Positions 49,195 through 58,158 of a stretch of DNA of 64,000 bases are shown piece by piece. The DNA is from Chlorobaculum sp. 24CR. GTDB lineage: Bacteria > Bacteroidota > Chlorobiia > Chlorobiales > Chlorobiaceae. The first letter of the stretch is position 1. Every line of letters begins with the position of its first letter. Made by a program: the position numbers and the translations under genes. The notes beneath the pieces were generated by a model that was not told where the DNA came from, ran no database searches, and worked only from the letters and a program-made list of their open reading frames with translations. The stretch covers positions 34,374 to 98,373 of the forward strand of contig NZ_SDGU01000005.1 in assembly GCF_004118635.1 (NCBI RefSeq). Reading direction: 5' to 3'.

Positions 49195-49757
49195 TTTCCA
49201 CGATCGACAAGGAGTGGTCTGGCGCCAATAAAGACGGTGCGCTTCGGGTGATGTTTCAGGATGAGGCGCGGTTCGGTCGTATCTCCGATACGCGGCGATG
49301 CTGGTGCCCCCGCCCAATTCGTCCGTTGGCGCAAGCGATGGTAACACAACAATATACCTATGCTTACGCTGCGGTGTCAGTGAGCGATGGTATACTGGAT
49401 ACGCTGATTCTGCCGCATGTCAATAGCGAATGCATGCAGCTTTTTCTTGATGAAGTCGCCGCCAGACACCCGAAAGATCGAATCGCCATGATCCTCGATG
49501 GCGCAGGCTGGCACAAGTCGTCGACGCTGAAGATCCCGAAGAACCTGTTGTTGGTTTCATTGCCACCCTATGCGCCAGAACTCAACCCTGTCGAGCATGT
49601 GTGGGATGAACTGCGCGAAAAAGCATTCGGCAATCTGGTCTTCGACAGCATCGAAGCTCTTGAAGATCAGTTGGAAGTTTCGTTGAAAGCGATGGAGCTG
49701 GATACACCGAGAGTGCATTCTATCGTCGCTTGGCCTTGGATTATTAGTGCTTTATAG
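49176..49757 (+). CDS. IS630 transposase, C-terminal DDE frame
   Basis: This frame is open only from the A-run, since a TAA in frame spans 49173-49175. It encodes KNFGNLISTIDKEWSGANK.. then the DDE catalytic motifs: D in MFQDEARFG, D in AMILDGAGWHKS and E in PYAPELNPVEHVWDELR. A GTG-ATG at 49248 is a possible separate start. Production through a -1 shift from the first frame (about 353 residues in total, normal IS630 length) is more likely. Confidence 0.85.
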   Translation, partial: KNFGNLISTIDKEWSGANKDGALRVMFQDEARFGRISDTRRCWCPRPIRPLAQAMVTQQYTYAYAAVSVSDGILDTLILPHVNSECMQLFLDEVAARHPKDRIAMILDGAGWHKSSTLKIPKNLLLVSLPPYAPELNPVEHVWDELREKAFGNLVFDSIEALEDQLEVSLKAMELDTPRVHSIVAWPWIISAL

Positions 49758-49842
49758 ATTTAGAAATGGAATAACATCTATCGTCATCCAGCCTGTCAAA
49801 GGCAAAAAGGTCTTGCCGCGAAAAAATAGACAGGAGAATCAA

Positions 49843-50106
49843 ATGATTTCGGATGAACAGGTGATTTGGATAGAGCAGGCCAACTACCTGGGCGACTACA
49901 GGCTGGAGCTGTTCTTTAATGACAATACCAGTCAACAGATTGACTTTTTTCCGTTTCTTTCATCGTCTCGAAATCCCCTCATCAGGAAATACCTCGATAT
50001 TGAGGAGTTTCGTAACTATTCTCTGGATGAAGGCGATCTGCAATGGAATGATTATGATCTTTGCTTTCCGATCGCTGATCTTTATGAAAACAGCATCATC
50101 CGCTGA
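49843..50106 (+). CDS. DUF2442 protein
   Basis: This 87-residue protein (from ATG 49843 with ACAGGAGAAT upstream) matches the DUF2442 plan: ISDEQVIWIEQANYLGDYRLELFFNDNTSQQIDFFPFL, then RNPLIRKYLD and a C-terminal DLQWNDYDLCFPIADLYENS. DUF2442 genes often sit beside DUF4160 genes in what look like toxin-antitoxin pairs, but no DUF4160 is here. The IS630 element ends about 68 bp upstream, so its promoter or a partner gene may have been displaced. Confidence 0.75.
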   Translation: MISDEQVIWIEQANYLGDYRLELFFNDNTSQQIDFFPFLSSSRNPLIRKYLDIEEFRNYSLDEGDLQWNDYDLCFPIADLYENSIIR

Positions 50107-50109
50107 TAT

Positions 50110-51828
50110 TCACCGCTTCTTCACGTTCTTCGCCTTCTCCAGCATCTGCCGCGCTTTGGCTTCGTTGCCGAGTTTCCGGTACGCCTCGGCGAGGTGACGG
50201 TACACCTCGGTTTCATCGATGCCGGTGGCGACCGCTTTTTCGAGAGTCTGCCGGGCGAGCTCGTGGTTGCCGAGTTTGAAGTGTACCCAGCCGAGGGTGT
50301 CGAGAAAGACGCCGCTGTCCGGTTCGAGCATCACGGCGTTGGTGGCCAGACGCAACGCCTGCCGGAGCCTGATGCCCTCTTCGGCAAAGAGGTAGGCGAG
50401 ATTGTTCATGGCGAGGGTGTTGTGCGGATCGAGTTCAAGCACCCGCTCGTACGCCGCTCGGCTACGCTTTTTCATGCCGAGCAGATCGCAGGCCATCGCC
50501 AGATTGGTGTTGGCCTGTATCAGAAGATTCTGATCGGGCTGCGGCTTGGCCGCTACCACCGATTCAAGCACGACAACCGCCCTGCGCAGTTCACGGGAAG
50601 AGAGCAACAGGGAGCCTTCGATGACGCGCCACCGCTGCCTCTGCCGGGGAAACATTCGCCTGACGTTGGCCAGCAGCTCGAACGCCTCGCGCTTTTGGCC
50701 AAGATCGAACTGCGTGGTGATGAGGTACTCCCACGCCGTCGCATTGCCGGGATCGAGCTGAACGGCTTTTCTGAAAAGCACGGCCCCCTCCTGCTGCCGT
50801 CCGTGCATCGCGCCATACATCCCCGTCAGCATGATAAGTTCGCTGTCATGCGGGCGGCGGACGATCAGCTCATTGAGCAGAATCCGGGTTGGCTCAACGT
50901 AGAGCGAATCCTTGCCCGAACGCAAAATATAGAGCTTGGCGAAATCGTACAGCTTCTCCGGCGGCATTGAGGCCTTGTCGAAAAAATCGATCACGGCGCG
51001 ATGATACTCGACCGTGCGCCCGCCTTCGATGTAGTGGTCGAACAGCGCGATCCGGAAGGCGATATTGTCGCGATCGGACTCGATCAGCTCCCGGAGCGTC
51101 CGAACGGCCAGCGCCTCCTGGCCGGTTTTCACGTAAAGCCCGGCAAGCGTGATGCCGACTTTCCGTTCATTTCCACCAAGCCCGAGCAACTGCCTGGAGG
51201 TCTCGATGGCTTCAGGATAGCGTTTGAGTCCGATTTCGAGCGTCAGGGTCTGGATAAGCGCGGCTTCGTTGTACGGATCGATCCGCGCAGCCTTCTCGAA
51301 CACTTGAAGCGCCTGCTCCGGCCGTTTTGCTGCCAGGTATTCAAGCCCTTGCAGATAGAGAATATCGGTGCGATCAGGCTCCAGAACCGACTCCTGCCCG
51401 TACAGCGCCGCCGCCCGGTCGTAGTCGCGCATGTCATGGGCCACGCCGGCCAGATACCGCAGATAGTAGCGGTTCGAGGGATCGAGCTTGACGGCTGCTT
51501 CGCCATACACCCGCGCCGAGTCGAGCACGGCCAGGCGGAGCCAGGATTTTGAGATCGAATAGTTCACGGCGGCATTGCCAGGCGTTTTGGCTATCACCTT
51601 TCTGAACAGGTCGATGGCCTCCCAGTAATCCCCCTTCATATCGAGAAAAAGACCCTGCGCGTATTCGGGCAAACCGTCGGAAGCGGCGGCAGTTGACGTG
51701 CTGGACGTCGCGGTGCTCTCCCGGCTCGACGCCGCCTTTGCCGGTGAAGCCGACAGCGCCGCGCCGACAAGAAGCGCCAGCAGCGCGACAAGCCGCCGGA
51801 ACACAGCGATGCGACAGGGCCTATCCAT
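50110..51828 (-). CDS. Secreted TPR-repeat protein
   Basis: This 572-residue protein has a signal peptide (about 1-32, RRLVALLALLVGAALSASPAKA) and a Ser/Thr/Ala-rich linker, then at least ten tetratricopeptide repeats (for example GDYWEAIDLFRKVIAKTPGNAAV, RDYDRAAALYGQESVLEPDR, GNHELARQTLEKAVATGIDE). Such proteins are assembly scaffolds; partners cannot be told here. It overlaps ruvB by 8 bp and is presumably co-transcribed. Confidence 0.85.
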   Translation of the reverse strand: MDRPCRIAVFRRLVALLALLVGAALSASPAKAASSRESTATSSTSTAAASDGLPEYAQGLFLDMKGDYWEAIDLFRKVIAKTPGNAAVNYSISKSWLRLAVLDSARVYGEAAVKLDPSNRYYLRYLAGVAHDMRDYDRAAALYGQESVLEPDRTDILYLQGLEYLAAKRPEQALQVFEKAARIDPYNEAALIQTLTLEIGLKRYPEAIETSRQLLGLGGNERKVGITLAGLYVKTGQEALAVRTLRELIESDRDNIAFRIALFDHYIEGGRTVEYHRAVIDFFDKASMPPEKLYDFAKLYILRSGKDSLYVEPTRILLNELIVRRPHDSELIMLTGMYGAMHGRQQEGAVLFRKAVQLDPGNATAWEYLITTQFDLGQKREAFELLANVRRMFPRQRQRWRVIEGSLLLSSRELRRAVVVLESVVAAKPQPDQNLLIQANTNLAMACDLLGMKKRSRAAYERVLELDPHNTLAMNNLAYLFAEEGIRLRQALRLATNAVMLEPDSGVFLDTLGWVHFKLGNHELARQTLEKAVATGIDETEVYRHLAEAYRKLGNEAKARQMLEKAKNVKKR

Positions 51829-52861
51829 CGCGACCTTCGGCGGCGTCGAACAGCGGCCCCTCGCCGGAGATGCCCGGATGGGAGAAGCGGCTCATGGCGA
51901 GCCGGGTAGCGACGCGACCCCGTGGCGTCCGGGCGAGGTAGCCCATCTGGATGAGATAGGGTTCATAGACCTCCTCAATGGTGTCCTGCTCCTCGCCCAC
52001 CGAAACGGCGAGCGACGCCACGCCGACCGGCCCACCGTTGAACTTGCGCACGATCGCTTCGAGGATTTTCTTGTCCATGTCGTCGAGGCCACCCTCGTCG
52101 ATTTCGAGCGATTCGAGCGTGTGGCGGGCGACGGCGAGCGAAATCGACTCTTCACCCCCCACCTGCGCGAAGTCGCGCGCGCGGCGCAACAGGCGGTTGG
52201 CGATGCGCGGGGTGCCTCGCGAACGGCGGGCGATCTCCATCGCCGCGTCCTCATCGACGCCGATGTTCAGAATGCCCGCCGCGCGGACGATGATGCCCTG
52301 GAGGATATCGGGGGTGTAGTAGTCAAGGCGGTTGTTGATGCCAAATCGCGCCCGCAAGGGCGAGGTCAACAGGCCCGCCCGCGTGGTCGCGCCGACCAGC
52401 GTGAAGGGTTCGAGCCTGAGCTGCACCGCCCGCGACGCCGGGCCGCTGTCGAGCAGGATGTCGATGCGGTAATCCTCCATCGCCGAGTAGAGGTACTCCT
52501 CGACCGCCGGGGCGAGCCGGTGAATTTCGTCGATAAAGAGGATGTCCCCCTTTTTCATGCTGGTGAGCAAACCGGCGAGGTTGCCCGCCTTGTCGATGAG
52601 CGGGCCGGAGGTGATCTTGATGCCTCCGCCCATCTCGGCGGCGATGATGTGCGCCAGCGTGGTCTTGCCGAGGCCGGGCGGGCCGGAGAGCAGCACGTGG
52701 TCGAGCGCCTCGCTGCGCTTGCGCGCCGCGGTGATGAACACCTTCAGGTTGTCGGTCAGCTTTTTCTGACCGGCGAAATCGCCCATCTTCTGCGGCCGTA
52801 TCTGCTCCTCGAAGCGGACTTCCGTCGCGTCCGGAGCGGTATTCAACGCTTCAATCCTCAC
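51821..52861 (-). CDS. ruvB: Holliday junction branch-migration helicase RuvB
   Basis: RuvB is the motor of the RuvABC complex. The 346-residue AAA+ protein has VLLSGPPGLGKTTLAHIIA, ILFIDEIHRLAPAVEEYLY and GATTRAGLLTSPLRARFG, then the winged-helix C-terminus (EPYLIQMGYLARTPRGRVAT). Length is standard. ruvA and ruvC are not in the window. Confidence 0.97.
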   Translation of the reverse strand: MRIEALNTAPDATEVRFEEQIRPQKMGDFAGQKKLTDNLKVFITAARKRSEALDHVLLSGPPGLGKTTLAHIIAAEMGGGIKITSGPLIDKAGNLAGLLTSMKKGDILFIDEIHRLAPAVEEYLYSAMEDYRIDILLDSGPASRAVQLRLEPFTLVGATTRAGLLTSPLRARFGINNRLDYYTPDILQGIIVRAAGILNIGVDEDAAMEIARRSRGTPRIANRLLRRARDFAQVGGEESISLAVARHTLESLEIDEGGLDDMDKKILEAIVRKFNGGPVGVASLAVSVGEEQDTIEEVYEPYLIQMGYLARTPRGRVATRLAMSRFSHPGISGEGPLFDAAEGRDG

Positions 52862-52880
52862 TCAGGCTCACCATTTTGAT

Positions 52881-53846
52881 TCACAGTTTGATCCTCGGAT
52901 CGACCACCGCGTAGAGCACGTCGGCCAGGAGATTACCGAAGACGATCATCGTGCCGGAGACGAAGGTGTTGGCGATAATCAGCGGATAGTCGCGGGCGAA
53001 GATCGCCTCCACGGTCACGCGCCCCATGCCGGGGAACGCGAAAATCACCTCAATGAAAAGCGCCCCGCTGAAGATGAACGGCAGCGAGCTGCCCATCAGC
53101 GTCACCACCGGCAGGAGCGCGTTGCGCAGCGCGTGCTTGAGAATCACCACCCGTTCGCTGAGACCTTTGGCCCGCGCCGTGCGAACGTAGTCCTGCCGGA
53201 TCACCTCCAGCATACTGCCGCGTACGTAGCGGGCGATTCCGGCGGAACCGTTGATGCTCAGCACCGTCACCGGCAGGGCAAGATGCCAGATTCTGTCCAT
53301 GACGAAGCCGAACGCGCCGTAGCTCTCCGCGCCGATTTCGTTGAGGCCGGAGACCGGGAAAAGCGGCCACTTCAGGGCGAAAAGGATAATCATCATCAGG
53401 GCGAGCCAGAACTCCGGCATGGAGTAAAAAAAGAGCGCCGTGACAGTCAGGAAGCGGTCGAGAAAGCTGTTCTGCCTCACCGCCGAGATCACGCCGATGA
53501 TGATGCCGAAGGCGAAGTTGGCGATGAGCGTGAGCACGGCGATGGTCATCGTCACCGGCAGCGCCTCGGCAATCACCTCGATCACCGGCTGCTGGGCGCG
53601 GCTGAAGCTGCGTCCGAAATCGCCGTGCAGCACGTTGCCGAGCCACTTGACGTACTGCACCGGCAGCGGGTCGTTCAGCCCATACTGCTGGCGGATCTGC
53701 TCGGCGACGTTGGGGCTGATGCCCGGCTGGATGAAGAACGCCGCCGGATCGCCCGGCGCGAGCCGGATGATGAAGAAGGTCAGGGTCAGCACCCCGAAGA
53801 TGAGCGGCACGGCGATCAGCAGCCGTTTGAGAATATATCTGAGCAT
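52881..53846 (-). CDS. Peptide/nickel-type ABC transporter permease (DppB/OppB family)
   Basis: This 321-residue protein has the DppB layout: N-terminal helix (LLIAVPLIFGVLTLTFFII), PGDPAAFF, six helices and the EAA loop near DYVRTARAKGLSERVVILKHALRNALLPVV. It forms the channel with a second permease (DppC type), which is missing here; only a binding protein gene is beside it. ruvB follows after 19 bp. Confidence 0.92.
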   Translation of the reverse strand: MLRYILKRLLIAVPLIFGVLTLTFFIIRLAPGDPAAFFIQPGISPNVAEQIRQQYGLNDPLPVQYVKWLGNVLHGDFGRSFSRAQQPVIEVIAEALPVTMTIAVLTLIANFAFGIIIGVISAVRQNSFLDRFLTVTALFFYSMPEFWLALMMIILFALKWPLFPVSGLNEIGAESYGAFGFVMDRIWHLALPVTVLSINGSAGIARYVRGSMLEVIRQDYVRTARAKGLSERVVILKHALRNALLPVVTLMGSSLPFIFSGALFIEVIFAFPGMGRVTVEAIFARDYPLIIANTFVSGTMIVFGNLLADVLYAVVDPRIKL

Positions 53847-53850
53847 TTCG

Positions 53851-55638
53851 TTACGGCGCGATTGACGGTTTCAGCGTCCAGTCGTCGATGTTGTAGTAGG
53901 TTCCGGAGATATTGAGCTTCGCCCCCTGGATGCGCTTGCTGAAACCCTGCGTCTCGCGAATCCAGTACAGGAAGGTGATCGGCTGCTCTTCGTGCAGAAT
54001 TTTCTGGTACTCGATCCAGTAGGGGCGGGCCTCCTCGGTGCGCATCTTGTTCTTGGCAAGCTCGCAGAGCTGGTCGATCCTCGGATTGATGAAGCCAGGG
54101 AAGTTGAAGCGGCTCTTTTTCAGATCGGAACCCCACACGTCGAGCGGATCGATTTCGAGACCGATCGCCCAGCCCGCCATCCACGCGCCGAGCTTGCGCT
54201 CCTGAAGGTTCTGGAAAAAGACGTTCGACTCCTGAATTTCGATCTTGCAGTCGATGCCGATCTGGCGCAGGTTCTGCTGGATGATGACGCAGGCGTAGTT
54301 CCTGCGGGCGTTTCCGGCGTTCGTGTAGAGCGAGAAGCTGAAGCGCTTGCCGCTCTTCTGCCGGATGCCGTCAGGCCCCGGAAGCCATCCCGCCTGTTCG
54401 AGCAGCTTGACGGCCTGCGCCTGATCGAAGCCGTAGGGCTTGATCGAGTCGTCGTAGGCCCACTTCAGCGAGGGCGAAATATCGGTTTTGGCGATGACGC
54501 CGTAGTCGCCGAGATAGCCGTCGATGATCGACTGCCGGTCGATGGCCAGCGTCAGCGCGCGGCGCACGGCGGGATCGCCAAAGAGCGGATGCGGGCGCGC
54601 CTTGCCGGTGCTGTTGTAGTACTCGCCGTCGATATTCTGCCACCCCACATAATCGTAAACCCGCAGACCGATGGTCTTGATATCGACATTCGGATTGGCT
54701 TTCTGCACGGCAGCGAAATCCTCCGGCTTGACGTTTTCGACCACATCAACGTCACCCGTCTGGAGCTGCGCGAGCCGGACGGTGTAGTCGGGAATGATGC
54801 GGTAGATGATGCGCTTGATGTTGCCCGGCTTGGGCAGGTTGCAGGAGGCGCTCGACGAGAGCACGAGCGACTGCTGCTTGTTCCAGGCCGCGAGGCGGTA
54901 CGGCCCCGCGCCCACCGGCTGCTGGTTGAGCTTCGACTCGCGGAACTCCTGCGGCTTGACGTTTTTCCAGAGATGCTCCGGCAAGGGCGTCAGCGAAGTG
55001 TGGAAGAGCGCCAGATGCTCCGGCACCGGTTTGTAGAAATGGAAAATCAGCGTGGTGTCGTCGGGCGTTTCGATGGCTTTGTCGAAATCGACGACACCCT
55101 TGTCCGCGCCGACCAGCTCGGAGAGGAACTGCTGGCGCGGGCTGGCGATCACCGGATTGCCGTAAAGCCGGTAGGCGAACTTGAAGTCGCGCGAGGTGAT
55201 CGGCTGGCCGTCGGCCCACTTCGCGTCACTCCTCAGAATGTAGGTGATGGAACGATGGTCGGGCGACATTGTCCAGGTTCGAGCCAGCGCGGCTTTCGGC
55301 GACTTTTCGTCGGAATTTCCCGACGAGGGACGCAGCCTCTTTTCAAGCGCGAGATAATTCAACAGGCCGGTCTTGGTATCGAACTCGCCCTGCAGGAGTC
55401 CCGGATAGATCAGGCCGGTGATCTCGCTCGACGTGAGCGACGCCCCGATGACCGGGTTGAGGTAATCGGCGTCGCCGAGCATTCCGATGACCAGCGTACT
55501 GTCCCTGGCTGCGCCCGAAAGCGCGCCCGCCTTGCCACCGGACTTCGAGCAGGCCGTCAGGAGCGTTGCCGACGCAAGCAGGAGGAGGAGGAGGAGCGGC
55601 GCGAACCGGAAGCGGCGCTTATTCGATTTCATCATCAT
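53851..55638 (-). CDS. Periplasmic peptide-binding lipoprotein (family 5 SBP)
   Basis: This 595-residue DppA/OppA-type protein has a lipoprotein signal peptide with cysteine in LLTACSKS, then the family 5 solute-binding fold: PGLLQGEFDTKTGLL, SPDHRSITYILRSDAKWADG and WQNIDGEYYNSTGKARPHPLF. It overlaps the end of hprK by 20 bp and precedes the permease by 4 bp. The ligand could be a peptide or other small solute; the ATPases are not in the window. Confidence 0.92.
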   Translation of the reverse strand: MMMKSNKRRFRFAPLLLLLLLASATLLTACSKSGGKAGALSGAARDSTLVIGMLGDADYLNPVIGASLTSSEITGLIYPGLLQGEFDTKTGLLNYLALEKRLRPSSGNSDEKSPKAALARTWTMSPDHRSITYILRSDAKWADGQPITSRDFKFAYRLYGNPVIASPRQQFLSELVGADKGVVDFDKAIETPDDTTLIFHFYKPVPEHLALFHTSLTPLPEHLWKNVKPQEFRESKLNQQPVGAGPYRLAAWNKQQSLVLSSSASCNLPKPGNIKRIIYRIIPDYTVRLAQLQTGDVDVVENVKPEDFAAVQKANPNVDIKTIGLRVYDYVGWQNIDGEYYNSTGKARPHPLFGDPAVRRALTLAIDRQSIIDGYLGDYGVIAKTDISPSLKWAYDDSIKPYGFDQAQAVKLLEQAGWLPGPDGIRQKSGKRFSFSLYTNAGNARRNYACVIIQQNLRQIGIDCKIEIQESNVFFQNLQERKLGAWMAGWAIGLEIDPLDVWGSDLKKSRFNFPGFINPRIDQLCELAKNKMRTEEARPYWIEYQKILHEEQPITFLYWIRETQGFSKRIQGAKLNISGTYYNIDDWTLKPSIAP

Positions 55639-56647
55639 ACTCTTCGGAAATGGTTGTCGGAGCGGGCGCGTCGGCGCGATCCTTGTTGATAACGTTGCGG
55701 ATCCTGTCGGTCAGCGCCTCGGCGGGCACATACCCGGCGTAACGCTTCAGGAGGAAGTTCAAAGCCACCACTTCGATAATGACCGTGATATTCTTGCCGG
55801 GAAAGATCGGAAGCTGCACGAGCGGCAGTTCGACGCCAAGCATCTTCACCAACTTCTGGTCGAGGCCAAGCCGTTCGTATTCGGCCTCCCGGCTCCATTC
55901 GAGCAGCTCGACCACCACCTGCACCTCTTTGGAATCGCGAATTGCCCGGATGCCGAAGTTGGCCCGCACATCGACCACGCCAAGTCCGCGAATCTCCATG
56001 AAGTGGTCGATGATGTTGTTGCGCTGGGCGACCAGCGTCTTGGTCTCCCCCTTGCGCTTGACCACCACGACGTCGTCAGCCACCAGTCCGTGGCCCCGTT
56101 CGATCAGGTCGAGCGCCACTTCCGACTTGCCGAGGCCGCTCTTGCCGGTCAAAAGCACGCCGACCCCATAGACATCGACCATCGAACCGTGAAACTGCTG
56201 GTAAAGCGAGAACTCTTCGTCAAGAAAATCGGTGATCGAGTAGATGGTCTTGGTCGAGGAGCAGCGGGTGACATACACCGGAATCCCGGCGCTGGTGGCC
56301 ATGTCGATCAGTTCCGGTTCGAGCTTGTTGTTGCTGGTCAGAATAATGCACGGAATCCTGAAGCTGACGAAAATAGCGAAGGCCTTGCTGCGCTCTTCAG
56401 CGGAAAGATGGTTCAGATATCGGGTTTCGGTGTTGCCGAGAATCTGAAGCCGCTTGTAGGTGAACAGTTTGGTAAAGCCCGCGATAGCCAGGCCGGGTCG
56501 ATGAAGATCGCGTTCGGGAATGCGCCGTTTCTGCGCATCGACCTCGTTGAGAGGCCGAAACTTGATATCGAACCGCTTCTGAATGTTCTCAAAAAAATAG
56601 GCGACCGTGACCGATCGCTTCCTCAGGCCTTTCTGATCAAAATTCAT
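55619..56647 (-). CDS. hprK: HPr kinase/phosphorylase
   Basis: This 342-residue protein (from ATG 56647, MNFDQKGLRKRSVTVAYFFE) has the N-terminal HprK domain and the kinase domain with GVGVLLTGKSGLGKSEVALDLIERGHGLVADD, which is the P-loop followed by the H-x4-D-D motif. In Gram-positives it phosphorylates Ser46 of HPr. No PTS gene is in the window, so in this organism it may act on an HPr-like protein without sugar transport. ATG 56680 is an alternative start. The gene next to it encodes a ribosome hibernation factor. Confidence 0.93.
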   Translation of the reverse strand: MNFDQKGLRKRSVTVAYFFENIQKRFDIKFRPLNEVDAQKRRIPERDLHRPGLAIAGFTKLFTYKRLQILGNTETRYLNHLSAEERSKAFAIFVSFRIPCIILTSNNKLEPELIDMATSAGIPVYVTRCSSTKTIYSITDFLDEEFSLYQQFHGSMVDVYGVGVLLTGKSGLGKSEVALDLIERGHGLVADDVVVVKRKGETKTLVAQRNNIIDHFMEIRGLGVVDVRANFGIRAIRDSKEVQVVVELLEWSREAEYERLGLDQKLVKMLGVELPLVQLPIFPGKNITVIIEVVALNFLLKRYAGYVPAEALTDRIRNVINKDRADAPAPTTISEEYDDEIE

Positions 56648-56682
56648 GCTCGGCAGATCATGGTTTTCGGGAAGCCTCATAC

Positions 56683-56710
56683 CATAACAGGGCCAGCATG
56701 CTGACCCTGT
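56683..56710. other. 28-bp near-perfect palindrome between hpf and hprK
   Basis: TAACAGGG and CCCTGTTA flank CAGCATGCTG with single mismatched bases between. No T-tract follows, so it could be a protein-binding site or an RNA structure near the hprK leader rather than a terminator. Confidence 0.5.
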
Positions 56711-56724
56711 TACGACGACTTATT

Positions 56725-57051
56725 TCAGATATTGCGTTGCTTGTCCTTGAGTTTTTTGAGCTGTCTCTCCAGCACATCGAGACAACTGTCAATTGCCTGT
56801 TCGTAGGTCGGAGCCGACTCTCTGGCCACGAAATCGTGCTGTGGCACATGAACGGTGATTTCGGCCATCTTGTTCTGCTCGTGATCGTTTTTCTGGTGAT
56901 CGAGAATGACATGACAGTTGAGCGCACCCGAATAGAACTTCGAAAGCCCCGAAGCCGCATCACGCGCGTACTCTTCTATGCCGCCGTGATTGTTGGAATG
57001 ACGAAGAGTGACCTTGACGGAAACCGCATCACTGGTAACTGAGTTTGTCAT
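56725..57051 (-). CDS. hpf: Ribosome hibernation-promoting factor, short type
   Basis: This 108-residue protein has the HPF/RaiA fold (VSVKVTLRHSNNHGGIEEYARDA, HQKNDHEQNKMAEITVHVP, YEQAIDSCLDVLERQLKKLKDK) and a good AGGCAGG ribosome-binding site. It lacks the long C-terminal dimerisation domain, so it is the short form that binds the decoding centre and stops translation in starved cells. It lies 78 bp upstream of hprK, a pairing also seen near proteobacterial rpoN. Confidence 0.92.
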   Translation of the reverse strand: MTNSVTSDAVSVKVTLRHSNNHGGIEEYARDAASGLSKFYSGALNCHVILDHQKNDHEQNKMAEITVHVPQHDFVARESAPTYEQAIDSCLDVLERQLKKLKDKQRNI

Positions 57052-57147
57052 ACCTGCCTCCCTTGAAAGAGTTGAAATACCTTGAAAGAACGGGGCCGAC
57101 ATCGCTCATGCCTGTCTGGCGGGCACATGCCGGTCATTACCAAAAAA

Positions 57148-58158
57148 TCAGGCTCTCGGATGCGCTTTGGCGTACGCCTCCTTCAGCCTGTTGAATGTCA
57201 CATGGGTGTAAAGCTCCGTGGTCGTCAGGCTGCTGTGGCCCAGCATTTCGCTGACGCTTTTCAAGTCCGCGCCGCCGTTGAGCATGTGTGTCGCAAAAGT
57301 GTGCCGGAGCATGTGGGGATTTTTCCTTTCCGATTCGGTGACCGCTGAGAGATAACGCTTTGTCATTCTCTGCACAAGCATGGGATATATCTGTCTGCCT
57401 TTTGCCGTAACGAAGACTCTTGAAGCCTCGCCGACCCCCTCTTCTGATATTCTAAAGAAGTTTCGCCGGACTTCAAAATAATTTCTGAGCGCCACGGCGG
57501 CGGGTTCTCCGAGTGGCACGATCCGCTGTTTGCGCCCCTTTCCGGTAACTTTCAGAAAGCCGTGCACAAAATCGACATCGGCGTTTTCCAGGCCGGTCAC
57601 CTCCGACAGGCGCAGGCCGCAGCCATAGAGCACTTCAAGCACCGCGCGGTCTCTGGCGAACTCGAACTTCCGCGCTTCACCCTTCTGTCCCTCTTCTCTG
57701 CCGACACTCTGTTGAGATGACGGCGGAGGCTGGTCAAAAAGCCTCGAAGCCTCGTCTTCGCTCAGAAAGTCGGGCATTTTCCGGTCGAGCCTCGGCGTCA
57801 TGACCAGTGAAAGCGGCGAGCGCTCGATTCTGCCGGTGTCGAGCAGATATCGGTAAAAGCTTTTGATCGAGGCGAGCTTGCGCGCGATCGAACGAGGCTT
57901 GATGCCGCTGTCGAAGAGGTGGCCCATGAAACGCCTGACATCGGGGACTTCGACCAGCTCCGGATCGACGGCGGACATTGCTTCGAGCCCACTCTCCTGT
58001 TTCAGAAACCCGAAAAACTGGATAAGGTCGGTGGAGTAAGCCGTCACCGTTTTGGGGGAAACGTTGCGAGCCGATTGGAGATGCGCGAGAAACTCGTCGA
58101 GCCACCGGCAATCGGCGGAACTCTTTTGTGCGGATTGACTGGAACTGCTTCTCTTCAT
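57148..58158 (-). CDS. Tyrosine recombinase of the XerC/XerD type
   Basis: This 336-residue protein has the N-terminal SAM-like domain (LQSARNVSPKTVTAYSTDL) and the catalytic residues in order: R in GCGLRLSEV, K in VTGKGRKQRIVP, H and R in PHMLRHTFATH, H in MLGHSSLT, and Y in TTELYTHV. It probably resolves chromosome dimers at dif. An insert rich in P/S/Q lies near 150-165. It starts inside the end of the next gene upstream (ATGA overlap). XerC versus XerD cannot be decided without both paralogues. Confidence 0.92.
   Translation of the reverse strand: MKRSSSSQSAQKSSADCRWLDEFLAHLQSARNVSPKTVTAYSTDLIQFFGFLKQESGLEAMSAVDPELVEVPDVRRFMGHLFDSGIKPRSIARKLASIKSFYRYLLDTGRIERSPLSLVMTPRLDRKMPDFLSEDEASRLFDQPPPSSQQSVGREEGQKGEARKFEFARDRAVLEVLYGCGLRLSEVTGLENADVDFVHGFLKVTGKGRKQRIVPLGEPAAVALRNYFEVRRNFFRISEEGVGEASRVFVTAKGRQIYPMLVQRMTKRYLSAVTESERKNPHMLRHTFATHMLNGGADLKSVSEMLGHSSLTTTELYTHVTFNRLKEAYAKAHPRA

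Larger units (their letters stand above)
48636..49775 (+). mobile_element. IS630-family insertion sequence, complete
   Basis: Imperfect terminal inverted repeats lie at 48636-48659 (GTAATTCCAATTTTAAAACA..) and 49752-49775 (reverse complement GTTATTCCATTTCTAAATCT..), matching at about 19 of 24 positions. Flanking TA at each end (48637-48638 and about 49771-49772) fits the IS630 TA target. The transposase spans two frames joined at an A-run. Length is about 1.13 kb, usual for the family. Confidence 0.8.
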
